Origin: an uncultured Rhodocyclaceae bacterium
GTDB lineage: Bacteria > Pseudomonadota > Gammaproteobacteria > Burkholderiales > Rhodocyclaceae
DNA length: 64,000 nucleotides
Direction of reading: 5' to 3'
Assembly (NCBI GenBank): GCA_907163225.1
Contig: OU015322.1
Span: forward strand, 2,023,001-2,087,000
The notes below the pieces were generated by a model, which saw nothing but the letters and a program-made list of their open reading frames with translations, had not been told where the DNA came from and did not search any database. This document shows, piece after piece, positions 15,215 to 22,675 of the stretch (within the stretch, counting starts at the first letter, position 1; each line of letters begins with the position of its first letter). The translations under genes were made by a program, and so were the position numbers.

Positions 15215-16413
15215 TGGATCGGAAACACCCGGAAGCCTTCATTTTCGGTGCGCCAGAAAACAAAAAGCTGGTTCCGGCGACGGATGACGCGGGCCTGATC
15301 CGAGGCGCCATCACTGGCGGCCAGGGCGATGTCGGAAAAATTCTGGCCGCCGTCACTGGAAACCATGGCGCGCAACTGCGTGCGTTCGCCGTCGAATTCC
15401 TTCCAGGCAATCGCCAGCTTGCCGCCGGCCGCCGCCATGTCGGCATGCGCAGCGCGCGGACCGCCGATCGTGCGCTGGCCGTCGATTTCATTTTTGGCCA
15501 AATTTTCCGGTCGACCGTAGAAGACGCGGCCTTCGCCGTCCTTCTGGTTGAACCACACGGCGTGCCGCACGCCCTTTTCATCGACGACCAGCGATGGGCC
15601 ATGGTGCGGGCAGCCATCTACCTTCCAGCGGTCAAAGGTAGCGCGCTGCACGCTCTCCGCCGTACCGTCCGGCTTCAAGCGAGTGATAGCGTGGTCACGC
15701 TCGTTTGGCGCGAAAACGTGGCGCCACATGAAGAGTGGCGCACCGTCGCGGTCGACGGCGCTGGTCACCCGGCAGCATTCGCAGGAATTGTCAGCCAGTT
15801 TGTATTCGGGCTTGAAACTGCGCCCGCCGTCGGTCGACATCGCCGCGTAGATGGCTGCGCCCCGATAGGGCGTCTTGCTCGCCTTGGCTGCTTCCAGGTC
15901 GCGCTTGTCGATCCAGGCCAGGATCACGCGGTTGTCCGGCAAGGTCAGCATCGATTCGAAACGATGGGTGATGATCGCTGCGTCCTGATGCACCGTGATC
16001 GGTGGCGAAAAACGCTGGCCATCGTCGGCGCGCGCCAGACGAACCGAACCGGTGTTCGGCTTGGGAAACGGATGTGTCCATGAAACGAGCAGGCCGCCAT
16101 CGGCCGCGAAGGCGACCTTCGGACGGTTCTCGCCATCGGCCGAAATGGCCTCCGGTTGCGCGTTGACCGCAGCAGGCGCCGACCAGGTCTTGCCCTCGTC
16201 GGCGCTGCGGTAAATCATCACGTGCTCGCCCTGCTTGGCCGCCACGAGCAGGCTGCCGTCCGGGGCAAAGGCTGCCGACGCGCCAAGCTCCGGGCGGGGC
16301 TTCTTGGCCATGGCGGGCATGGCATCCGCCGCAACGGCCACCGTGGCGAGCAGCCCGAGCCCGAGAGCCAGGCTCCCGAACACGGGCCGAAGGAAGGCTT
16401 CAATACGTTTCAT
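15211..16413 (-). CDS. exported sialidase-like beta-propeller with Cys/His motifs
   Basis: About 400 residues with a signal peptide (LALGLGLLATVAVAADA) and several Asp-box (BNR) repeats such as RSADEGKTWSAP, STDGGRSFKPE and SSDGGQNFSDI, the mark of six-bladed sialidase folds. The unusual motifs NSCECCRVTSAVD and DGCPHHGPSLV are not sialidase catalytic residues and look like a metal-binding site. Position between a TonB receptor and a thioredoxin-like gene suggests a role in metal handling rather than sugar hydrolysis (inference). The start is ATG 16413 or 16425. Repeat copy 7 is embedded in frame near residue 304 (YGRPENLAKNE). Confidence 0.65.
   Translation of the reverse strand: MKRIEAFLRPVFGSLALGLGLLATVAVAADAMPAMAKKPRPELGASAAFAPDGSLLVAAKQGEHVMIYRSADEGKTWSAPAAVNAQPEAISADGENRPKVAFAADGGLLVSWTHPFPKPNTGSVRLARADDGQRFSPPITVHQDAAIITHRFESMLTLPDNRVILAWIDKRDLEAAKASKTPYRGAAIYAAMSTDGGRSFKPEYKLADNSCECCRVTSAVDRDGAPLFMWRHVFAPNERDHAITRLKPDGTAESVQRATFDRWKVDGCPHHGPSLVVDEKGVRHAVWFNQKDGEGRVFYGRPENLAKNEIDGQRTIGGPRAAHADMAAAGGKLAIAWKEFDGERTQLRAMVSSDGGQNFSDIALAASDGASDQARVIRRRNQLFVFWRTENEGFRVFPIQ
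15490..15523 (+). repeat. dispersed GTTGACC element, copy 7
   Basis: TTTTTGGCCAAATTTTCC then GGTCGACCGTAG. It lies inside the minus-strand beta-propeller gene, read as GRPENLAKN; compare GQPENSTK from copy 11 in mnmG. Confidence 0.8.
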
Positions 16414-16428
16414 CTCACCTCGCATGGA

Positions 16429-18840
16429 TCAGAGATCGAACTTGACCCCGGCAAAAATGGTTCGCTGCGCGTAGGGGTAGTAGGTGAAGTTTCGGCTATT
16501 GCCAATGTTGTCGACGCCCAGCGAGGCAGACCACTGCTTGGCGATTCTATAAACCACCTTGGCATCGAAAACACTGAAACTGCCGCGCCCCAGGTAGGTA
16601 TCGGCATTCGGATCAGGATACTGCCCGCTCGCCGGGACGTAGAGTGCCGCGTGCTGGCGGGCACTGTAGCGCCAGCCAAGGCTGTACGACAAGGCATCCG
16701 ACTGATGGTAGACAGCAAGGGCTGAGGCACGCCAAGCCGGAATCAGCGTCTGCTCGGTGCCTTCCAGCCCAGGATTGGAAGCGTTCTCGACAATCCGCGA
16801 GTGAATGTAAGCCACGCTGCCCATCAAATCGAGGCCGCGCACCATGACGTCATTGGCCTGCACCGAGGTTTCCAGCCCGTAGCTGCGTACCTTGTCGACG
16901 TTCTGGACGCTGTTGATGCTGAAGCCGGGGATAGTCGTCAGGTCGTTTTGCGAAATCAGGGCATTGCGTTTTTCTTCACCGAACAGCGAGGTCCGCCACA
17001 GCCCGTTGGCCAGGAAGCGCTCGACGGTAAATTCCCATGAATCGGCGCTCTCCGGCTTGAGGTTGGGATTGTTGGTGAAGGCCACGTTGTAGGGCGCCGG
17101 GAACAGGGCGATCTGGGCTGGCGTTGCCGCAGTACCGCCACTCGTGATGGCGGCACTCTTGAACAACTCATTGACCGTCGGGAAACGCGTCCCCCGGCCA
17201 TACGAGCCACGCAGCGCCCAGTTGTCGTTGACCAGCCAGGACAGCGAAGCCTTGGGCGAAAACGCCCGGACGCTCCTGTCCGCATAGCGCACGGCGCCGG
17301 TCGAGATTGAATAATTGCTGCCGTCCGTGGCTTCCCAGTGCTCTTCGCGGCCGCCGACAACGAGCTTCCATTGCGGCGTGATCTGCCAGGCATCCTGCAC
17401 GTAGAGGGCGCTGGTCGTCGTTTCGCCACGGGAATTGGTGTTCAGCGCGCCGGCATTGCTGGATTGCCAGTTGCTGCCGGAAACCAGATCGAATTTGTCC
17501 GATTTCGTCGTGTAGGTATCGGTATGGAAGCCAAAACTGACCTGATGGGCGCTGCTGACATTGCCATCCGGACGCCAGATACCGCGCAGGTCGACGTTGT
17601 ACCAGCCGGTTCCGTCGCCGTAGGTAATCGATCCACTAGTCGCTGCGGTCGAGGGCGTCGTACCGGTGTTGCCGGAAGAAGCGCGGAGAATGTCCTTGTT
17701 CTGGTTGAAATAGCTGGCCACCATGTCCCAGGCCCAGGCCCCACCGTTATCCGACTTCAGCGACAGGCCGTGCATGTGGTACTCGCTCTCGGTATTGCTG
17801 ACGCTCGGTGCTGTGCGAATGGTGTAATCCTTGCCATCGATGCGCACGAAACTATAGGGGCCGGCCGCTGAGGTCGCGTAAACCGGGTTGCCCGCCGCAT
17901 CCTTGATGTAGCTCTCGATCATTTTGTCCGACGTGTTTTGCCAGACATTGAAGGTGTAAGTCGCCCGGGTCGATGGCGAGAAGTCGTAGGCGACCTTGAC
18001 GGTAACATCGTCCTTGACGGTATGGTCGAGGCTCGTGCCGGCGACAATCACCCGCTGCTTGTTGGCGGTATCGAGGTCATACACGGCGCCGGTAACCGTC
18101 GTATATTGCCCGGCAGCAGCTGCCGCCCCTGACTTGGCAGCGGCGGTGGTGAAATCGGTCGGGTGGCTGTGGTTGTCCAGATGGTCAGCCGTCAGCAGGA
18201 AAGACCAGTCGCCGACCTTGTTGCCGACGGAGGCAGCCAGATGGGAGCCGGTAAAGCTATCGTCGGTCCCGTAGAGCTTGAAGTTCTCGCTGAAGACATC
18301 GACCTGGGCGTGAGCTTCCAGCTTGTTCGGCATGTGGGTGCTCATCAGCACCACGCCGCCCACCGAATTTCCTGGATACAAAGCGGAGAACGGACCGTAG
18401 ATCACATCGACGCGGTCGATCGAATGCTGCGGAACCATGCCCCAGCGCGGGCCGGGGCAACAACTGTTGGTCAGGAAGTTGGAGAGGAGCAGGCCGTCAG
18501 CGTAGACAATCGTCTGCGCGCTGGAATTGACGCCGTACATGCGCATGGCGAGGCCGCCATTGACGTCACCGATGAAGCGCTCGCGGACATGGACGCTCGG
18601 CACGTACAGCAAGGCGCCGGCCGAGGAGACCGAATTGACGCTTTCGGCGATCTGCTTGGCCGTTACGCTTTCGGTACTGGCCGGCACATTGGCCGGCAGC
18701 GCTGATTTGTCGCTCTTGATGACCATTTCGCCGAGTTGTTTGTCTTCACCCTGGTCGGCAGCAAAAGCCGCAGAAGCCGGCGCAAAGGCGGCGACGACAG
18801 CGAGAAAAAGCGCGTTGAATCTGAAATTACGGTGACCCAC
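16429..18840 (-). CDS. TonB-dependent outer-membrane receptor
   Basis: 803 residues: signal peptide ending AFAA, a TonB box-like GEMVIKSDK, a plug with ALLYVPSVHVRERFIGDVNGGLAMRMYGVNSS, VDVIYGPFSALYPGNSVGGVV, and a barrel ending FAGVKFDL. The plug contains NSCCPGPRWGM, a Cys pair not found in siderophore receptors, which may bind metal. GTG start 18840 is preceded by GGGGG. It is the first receptor downstream of exbD on the same strand (52 bp gap), so TonB, ExbB, ExbD, receptor, beta-propeller and thioredoxin-like protein form one minus-strand set. Ligand unknown; copper or a copper complex is the best guess from context. Confidence 0.85.
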   Translation of the reverse strand: MGHRNFRFNALFLAVVAAFAPASAAFAADQGEDKQLGEMVIKSDKSALPANVPASTESVTAKQIAESVNSVSSAGALLYVPSVHVRERFIGDVNGGLAMRMYGVNSSAQTIVYADGLLLSNFLTNSCCPGPRWGMVPQHSIDRVDVIYGPFSALYPGNSVGGVVLMSTHMPNKLEAHAQVDVFSENFKLYGTDDSFTGSHLAASVGNKVGDWSFLLTADHLDNHSHPTDFTTAAAKSGAAAAAGQYTTVTGAVYDLDTANKQRVIVAGTSLDHTVKDDVTVKVAYDFSPSTRATYTFNVWQNTSDKMIESYIKDAAGNPVYATSAAGPYSFVRIDGKDYTIRTAPSVSNTESEYHMHGLSLKSDNGGAWAWDMVASYFNQNKDILRASSGNTGTTPSTAATSGSITYGDGTGWYNVDLRGIWRPDGNVSSAHQVSFGFHTDTYTTKSDKFDLVSGSNWQSSNAGALNTNSRGETTTSALYVQDAWQITPQWKLVVGGREEHWEATDGSNYSISTGAVRYADRSVRAFSPKASLSWLVNDNWALRGSYGRGTRFPTVNELFKSAAITSGGTAATPAQIALFPAPYNVAFTNNPNLKPESADSWEFTVERFLANGLWRTSLFGEEKRNALISQNDLTTIPGFSINSVQNVDKVRSYGLETSVQANDVMVRGLDLMGSVAYIHSRIVENASNPGLEGTEQTLIPAWRASALAVYHQSDALSYSLGWRYSARQHAALYVPASGQYPDPNADTYLGRGSFSVFDAKVVYRIAKQWSASLGVDNIGNSRNFTYYPYAQRTIFAGVKFDL

Positions 18841-18892
18841 GTTGAACCCCCAAATTGATCGCCCACTGCGGGGCGAGGAAAAGCTGCGGCGT

Positions 18893-19303
18893 CTAGCGCG
18901 CCGATTCGGTTAGAAAAGCGATTTTCACAATGCTCGCCCGCTGCGCGGCGGCCATCACGTCGGCCACCTTTTCGTAGGCCACCTTGCGGTCGGCGCGCAG
19001 GTGCAGCTCGGGCTGGCGGGCGCTGGCGGCGGCGAAGCGGGTGTCGAGCGACGCCCGGTCGAGCGCCTCGCCGTTCCAGAAAATCTTGCCGTCGATGTCG
19101 ATGGCGAGCTGGATCACTTCCGGCTTGTCGTCGAGCTTGGTGGCGTTGACCTGCGGCAGGTCGATCGGCACGGCTTGGTGAAAGAGCGGGGCGGTGATGA
19201 TGAAAATGACCAGCAGCACGAGCATCACGTCGACCAGCGGCGTGGTGTTGATTTCGGCCATGGGCTGGGTGACGCCAGCCTCGTCGAAGCTTCCGAAAGC
19301 CAT
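18893..19303 (-). CDS. exbD: ExbD biopolymer transport protein
   Basis: 136 residues with one N-terminal membrane helix: AEINTTPLVDVMLVLLVIFIITAPLF, carrying the conserved Asp (VDVML) needed for proton-driven motion, followed by a periplasmic domain. It energises TonB with ExbB, whose gene ends 3 bp upstream on the same strand. Confidence 0.93.
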   Translation of the reverse strand: MAFGSFDEAGVTQPMAEINTTPLVDVMLVLLVIFIITAPLFHQAVPIDLPQVNATKLDDKPEVIQLAIDIDGKIFWNGEALDRASLDTRFAAASARQPELHLRADRKVAYEKVADVMAAAQRASIVKIAFLTESAR

Positions 19304-19305
19304 GA

Positions 19306-20040
19306 TCAGGCTTGCCGGCTGGCGCGGGCGGCGCCGATGTCGACCAGGTTGACGTTGCCGCCGACACGGACGCCGGTCGTCAGGTAGGCATGCAGGTCAT
19401 GGGCGAAGCCGTCGAGTTGCACGGCAACCAGCCGGTTGGCGCGGGTAAAGGCGTTGTAGGCGAGCACGGCGGGAATGGCGACGAAGAGGCCGGCCGCCGT
19501 CATGATCAGCGCCTCACCCACCGGGCCGGCCACCTTGTCGAGCACCACCTGCGTCGCGCCGGAGAGCCCGACCAGCGCGTGGTAGATACCCCAGACCGTG
19601 CCGAAGAGGCCGATGAAGGGTGCGGTCGAGCCGACGGAAGCAAGAAAAGTCAGGCCGCGTTCGATCCGCGCCTGCGTATTCACGATCTGCGAGCGCATCG
19701 AGCGGGTGACGAATTCGCTGGCATTGACCCCGGCACCGATGCCGCGCGCGGCGTTCTGCTGGTGCGCCTGGGCGGCGTGGGCGCCGGTTAGTGCCAGGCC
19801 GGCGAAGATGCCGGAGGGATCGTCGCGGCGCAGGGTTTCCAGCGCCTCGGGCAGGGAGTTGGCCGCCCAGAATCCGTTCAGCGCTTTCTCCTGCGAGCGC
19901 GAGGCGCGCCAGGTCGACAACATCTTCGAGAGAATGACCGACCACGAGGCCAGCGACAATGCGGCGAGGATGATGGCGGTGGTGTGGGTAACCAGGTCGC
20001 CCTGGCTCCAGAAGTGGGCGAGGCCCATTTGGGAATGCAT
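19306..20040 (-). CDS. exbB: ExbB proton-channel protein (MotA/TolQ/ExbB family)
   Basis: 244 residues with three membrane helices. Conserved TolQ/ExbB blocks are GLTFLASVGSTAPFIGLFGTVWGIYHAL and GPVGEALIMTAAGLFVAIPAVLAYNAF. Forms the inner-membrane motor with ExbD and TonB. The gene lies 12 bp after the tonB stop and 2 bp before exbD. Confidence 0.93.
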   Translation of the reverse strand: MHSQMGLAHFWSQGDLVTHTTAIILAALSLASWSVILSKMLSTWRASRSQEKALNGFWAANSLPEALETLRRDDPSGIFAGLALTGAHAAQAHQQNAARGIGAGVNASEFVTRSMRSQIVNTQARIERGLTFLASVGSTAPFIGLFGTVWGIYHALVGLSGATQVVLDKVAGPVGEALIMTAAGLFVAIPAVLAYNAFTRANRLVAVQLDGFAHDLHAYLTTGVRVGGNVNLVDIGAARASRQA

Positions 20041-20052
20041 GCTTTTCCTTTC

Positions 20053-20730
20053 CTACTCAAGCGCAAAGGTGATCGGCACGATCACCGACGAATCAACTGC
20101 CTCATCACCCCGCTTGGCCGGCACAAAGCGCCAGCGGGTGACTGCTTCGACGGCCGCCGCATCGAGCCGGGGAAAGCCGCTCGATTTTGATACAGCGACA
20201 TCCAGCGCCGTGCCTTGGGCACTGACGCGAACTTTCAGCAAAACCTTGCCTTCCTCGCTCATGCGCCGTGAAAGCGCCGGATAGACCGGTTTCGGGTTGT
20301 GCAGGTAATCGGCATCGAAACGGGCGGCTACCACGGCTACCGGTGCCGGAGGGGCGGGCGGCGCAGCTACGACAGGCTGCGGCGGCGGGGCCGGCGGCTG
20401 GGGTGCAACAGTAAAACTGCTCGTCGCGGCCGGGCTCGCTACGGCAAGAACGGGTTGCGGCCGAATGACCGGCGGCTTGCGCACCTGCGGCACCGGCTTG
20501 GGAGGTGGCGGCAGCGGCTTGGCCGGCTCGACTTTTTCTTCGATCATCGGCAACAGGCGCGCCGTGATGCTGGGCGGCAATTCGATCAACTCGTTCCTGA
20601 CTGAAACGTACAACATGGCGTAGGCCAGCATGACGTGAAGCAGGATGACGAGCGCCGCGTTCACCAAGCGCTCGCCGGGGGTCAACGGTCTTTCCCGGCA
20701 ATCGAGTGGAGGCAACACAGCCGCGGTCAT
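20053..20730 (-). CDS. tonB: TonB energy-transducing protein (first of a divergent pair)
   Basis: About 225 residues: an N-terminal membrane anchor (LVNAALVILLHVMLAYAMLYVSV), a Pro-rich periplasmic spacer (KPLPPPPKPVPQVRKPP) and a C-terminal TonB domain with YPALSRRMSEEGKVLLKVRVSAQGTALDV and AVTRWRFVPAKRGDEAV. Start taken at ATG 20730 (AAGAG upstream); ATG 20748 is also possible. First gene of the tonB-exbB-exbD transcript, divergent from a second tonB at 20858 whose C-terminal domain is very similar, so the pair probably arose by duplication. Confidence 0.9.
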   Translation of the reverse strand: MTAAVLPPLDCRERPLTPGERLVNAALVILLHVMLAYAMLYVSVRNELIELPPSITARLLPMIEEKVEPAKPLPPPPKPVPQVRKPPVIRPQPVLAVASPAATSSFTVAPQPPAPPPQPVVAAPPAPPAPVAVVAARFDADYLHNPKPVYPALSRRMSEEGKVLLKVRVSAQGTALDVAVSKSSGFPRLDAAAVEAVTRWRFVPAKRGDEAVDSSVIVPITFALE

Positions 20731-20817
20731 GAAACGCTCTTGATCCATGTTAAAAAACGTTGAAAAACATAAACTTACCAAGGGACGGATTCTAAGCATT
20801 CAGCTGCAGCTTGCCGA

Positions 20818-20834
20818 TGTGGCAAATTGTCACA
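20818..20834. promoter_or_regulatory. candidate operator palindrome, site B
   Basis: TGTGGCAAATTGTCACA, 14 of 17 positions equal to site A at 11697, in the 127-bp gap between divergent tonB genes. It ends 12 bp before a TATAAT box at 20846-20851 and so overlaps the expected -35 region of the plus-strand tonB. Confidence 0.6.
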
Positions 20835-20857
20835 GGCCCGGCAGATATAATTGAAAG

Positions 20858-21544
20858 ATGACCGCCGGCCTCCGCCTTCCCCAGCCGAAACGACCTGAAT
20901 GGCTGCACAGCGGCCCTTACTTTCTGCTCGCCCTGGTTTTGCACCTCGTGTTTGTGCTCTATCCGCTGCCTCTGGATGTCGACAAACTCGAAGTCACCCC
21001 GCCCAAACCGGTAACTGTCACCTTGCAGGAAAAGCTTGCGCCCCCGCAGGTGATCCCGCCTGCCATGCCGGAGAAGGTGCCGAAGCAGGCCATTCAGCAG
21101 CGCAAGAAGCCGGCCCCGGCGCCGCGCCCGATCATTGCCATGGCGCCGGAGAAAACCAGTCCACCGGCCGCCTTCACGGTGCCGGCGCCGGTTGTGATGC
21201 CACTCGCGCCACCTGCTCCCACGAGCAACTCAGCCCCGCCGGCGCCACCCGCCGCCACCATCAGCGCCGCCCGCTTCGACGCGGCTTATCTGCACAACCC
21301 GCACCCGGCCTACCCGCCGGTTTCCCGTCGCATGGGTGAGGAAGGCAAGGTGCTGCTCAGGGTTCGCGTCACGCCGGACGGTCGGGCTGCTGCGGTCAAC
21401 GTCGAAAAAAGCAGTAATTTTGAAAGGCTGGACGAGGCGGCGCGGCAAAGCGTGGCGCAATGGCGTTTCGTGCCGGCCAAGCGCGGTGATGAGGCCATCG
21501 AGGCCACGGTCATCGTGCCCATCGTCTTCCGGCTGGAAAACTGA
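20858..21544 (+). CDS. TonB energy-transducing protein (second of a divergent pair)
   Basis: 228 residues: membrane anchor (GPYFLLALVLHLVFVLYPL), a long Pro/Ala/Lys spacer, and a C-terminal TonB domain (YPPVSRRMGEEGKVLLRVRVTPDGRAAAV, SVAQWRFVPAKRGDEAIEATVIVPIVF). The C-terminal 90 residues closely match the divergent TonB at 20053-20730, down to FVPAKRGDEA. No ExbBD follows, so it must share the motor encoded next door. TATAAT at 20846-20851 would place the transcript start about at the ATG, so the message may be leaderless (inference). Confidence 0.9.
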   Translation: MTAGLRLPQPKRPEWLHSGPYFLLALVLHLVFVLYPLPLDVDKLEVTPPKPVTVTLQEKLAPPQVIPPAMPEKVPKQAIQQRKKPAPAPRPIIAMAPEKTSPPAAFTVPAPVVMPLAPPAPTSNSAPPAPPAATISAARFDAAYLHNPHPAYPPVSRRMGEEGKVLLRVRVTPDGRAAAVNVEKSSNFERLDEAARQSVAQWRFVPAKRGDEAIEATVIVPIVFRLEN

Positions 21545-21564
21545 TTTTCCGAACAGTGGACGTG

Positions 21565-21846
21565 ACGACGGGGACCGAAGTCCCCGCCGGCTATCTTTGG
21601 TAACAAGGCTCTAGCAGCCCCGGCTAACCGTTTTTAGGCGGCAATAGCGAATTGCTCATCATTGGCAATTATGGATTTGCTTCATTAACGTCGATCGCCT
21701 GACGAGTTGCCTGCGCACCTTTGCCCGCCCTGTCGAAACCAGTACACCCCCATCCAAAGACACTCAGCGGAATGCCCTTGGGTGGAGGTGAGGGGAATCG
21801 AACCCCTGTCCAGAACGCCTCCAGATTGCCGGAATTACAACCATGC
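21565..21846 (-). ncRNA. ssrA: tmRNA, circularly permuted two-piece form
   Basis: Read on the minus strand, the acceptor piece comes first (about 21845-21781): T-arm AGGGG-TTCGATT-CCCCT, then CACCTCC. A 29-nt spacer follows, then the coding piece from 21751: GGGGGTG, then CTGGTTTCGACAGG, the conserved tmRNA D-domain. GGGGGTG pairs with CACCTCC as a 7-bp acceptor stem with one G-U. The tag frame at 21666-21634 encodes ANDEQFAIAA then TAA, close to the proteobacterial ANDENYALAA. CCA is not fully encoded. The coding piece probably ends near the UUCG-capped hairpin at 21569-21586. tmRNA with SmpB rescues stalled ribosomes. The exact ends are estimates. Confidence 0.93.
21634..21666 (-). other. 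tmRNA tag-peptide reading frame
   Basis: Resume codon GCC at 21666-21664; ten codons encode ANDEQFAIAA followed by TAA. The terminal AIAA is a ClpXP-type degradation signal by analogy with ALAA. Confidence 0.92.
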
Positions 21847-21851
21847 TTTGA

Positions 21852-21880
21852 ATTATGGGGGCGGGGTGGGGGTTTTACAA
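21852..21880 (-). promoter_or_regulatory. promoter of the permuted ssrA gene
   Basis: On the minus strand TTGTAA (21880-21875) and CATAAT (21857-21852) are spaced by 17 bp. Transcription would start near 21845, just before the acceptor piece. Confidence 0.7.
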
Positions 21881-21903
21881 GGGCGGGGCCAATCGGAAAA
21901 TCG

Positions 21904-21937
21904 CGATTTTGGCCATTTTTTCCGGTTGACCGCAGCA
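21904..21937 (+). repeat. dispersed GTTGACC element, copy 8
   Basis: The best match to consensus: GATTTTGGCCATTTTTTCC then GGTTGACCGCAG. It lies between the ssrA promoter and the 3' end of the riboflavin synthase gene (8 bp away). Confidence 0.9.
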
Positions 21938-21945
21938 GCGCAGCT

Positions 21946-22548
21946 TTACGCCGACAGCTCCTTTTCAGCCGTGAGCAGGCGTTCGCAATACCTGGCGATC
22001 AAGTCCACTTCCAGATTGACCTTGCTACCCGGCTGCAGACGATTCAGCGTGGTGTTTTCCAGCGTGTGCGGGATCAGGTTGATAGTGAAATCGGTGCCCT
22101 TGACGTCGTTGGTCGTCAGGCTGGTGCCGTCGACCACAATCGAGCCCTTGCGCGCGATGAATTTGGCGATGCCCTTTGGGGCGCGGATTTCAAGCAGGCG
22201 GTTGTCGCCGACCGGATCGAAGCGCAGGACTTCGCCGACGCCATCGACGTGCCCGGAAACGAGGTGACCGCCGATCACGTCATTGAGGCGCAGCGCCTTT
22301 TCCAGGTTGACCGGGCCAGGTGCATCGAGGCCGACGGTGCAGGACAGGGTTTCCGGAGAGACATCAACTGCAAAAGTGTTCCCCGCCTTGTCCACCACAG
22401 TCAGGCAGACGCCGTTGTGGGCGATCGAGTCGCCGAGGGCAACGCCATCGAGGCCAAGCAAACCGGCATCGACATGCAGGCGAAAGCCGACTTCGCGCGG
22501 CGTGAGTTGGGTTATACGGCCGACAGCCGCGACGATTCCTGAGAACAT
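21946..22548 (-). CDS. ribE: riboflavin synthase, alpha subunit
   Basis: 200 residues of two lumazine-binding repeats. It begins MFSGIVAAVGRI, with VGDSIAHNGVCLTV-like (GVALGDSIAHNGVCLTVVD) and GPVNLEKALRLNDVIGGHLVSGHVDGVGEV in the first half and GSIVVDGTSLTTNDV in the second. It converts two 6,7-dimethyl-8-ribityllumazine into riboflavin and a pyrimidinedione. Start at ATG 22548 matches the invariant MF(S/T)GI start; the frame runs much further upstream without homology. It stands alone here, without ribBA, ribD or ribH, and no FMN riboswitch is visible. Confidence 0.95.
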   Translation of the reverse strand: MFSGIVAAVGRITQLTPREVGFRLHVDAGLLGLDGVALGDSIAHNGVCLTVVDKAGNTFAVDVSPETLSCTVGLDAPGPVNLEKALRLNDVIGGHLVSGHVDGVGEVLRFDPVGDNRLLEIRAPKGIAKFIARKGSIVVDGTSLTTNDVKGTDFTINLIPHTLENTTLNRLQPGSKVNLEVDLIARYCERLLTAEKELSA

Positions 22549-22675
22549 GAAAAATCCTGCCGTGCACAAAAATTCGACTTTATCACGGCCGGTTGACCTG
22601 GCGGCTTGCGGGAAATGCCTCTTGAGAATAGGGTTTTTACCTTTGCGTAATTGATTCACTTGGGGGAGACAAAAG

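Noticed and set aside
16141-16175. GCGTTGACCGCAGCAGG in the beta-propeller gene
   Set aside because: Only the right half matches and there is no T-run; too weak to include.
21561-21590. UUCG-capped hairpin as an independent terminator of the plus-strand tonB
   Set aside because: It lacks a T-run on the plus strand and fits better as the 3' end structure of the tmRNA coding piece.
21707-22267. Open frames across the ssrA region
   Set aside because: They overlap a clear permuted tmRNA and run antisense through ribE; no protein similarity.
22301-22330. CTTTTCCAGGTTGACCGGGC in ribE
   Set aside because: It encodes GPVNLEKAL, a conserved riboflavin synthase block; not counted as a copy.
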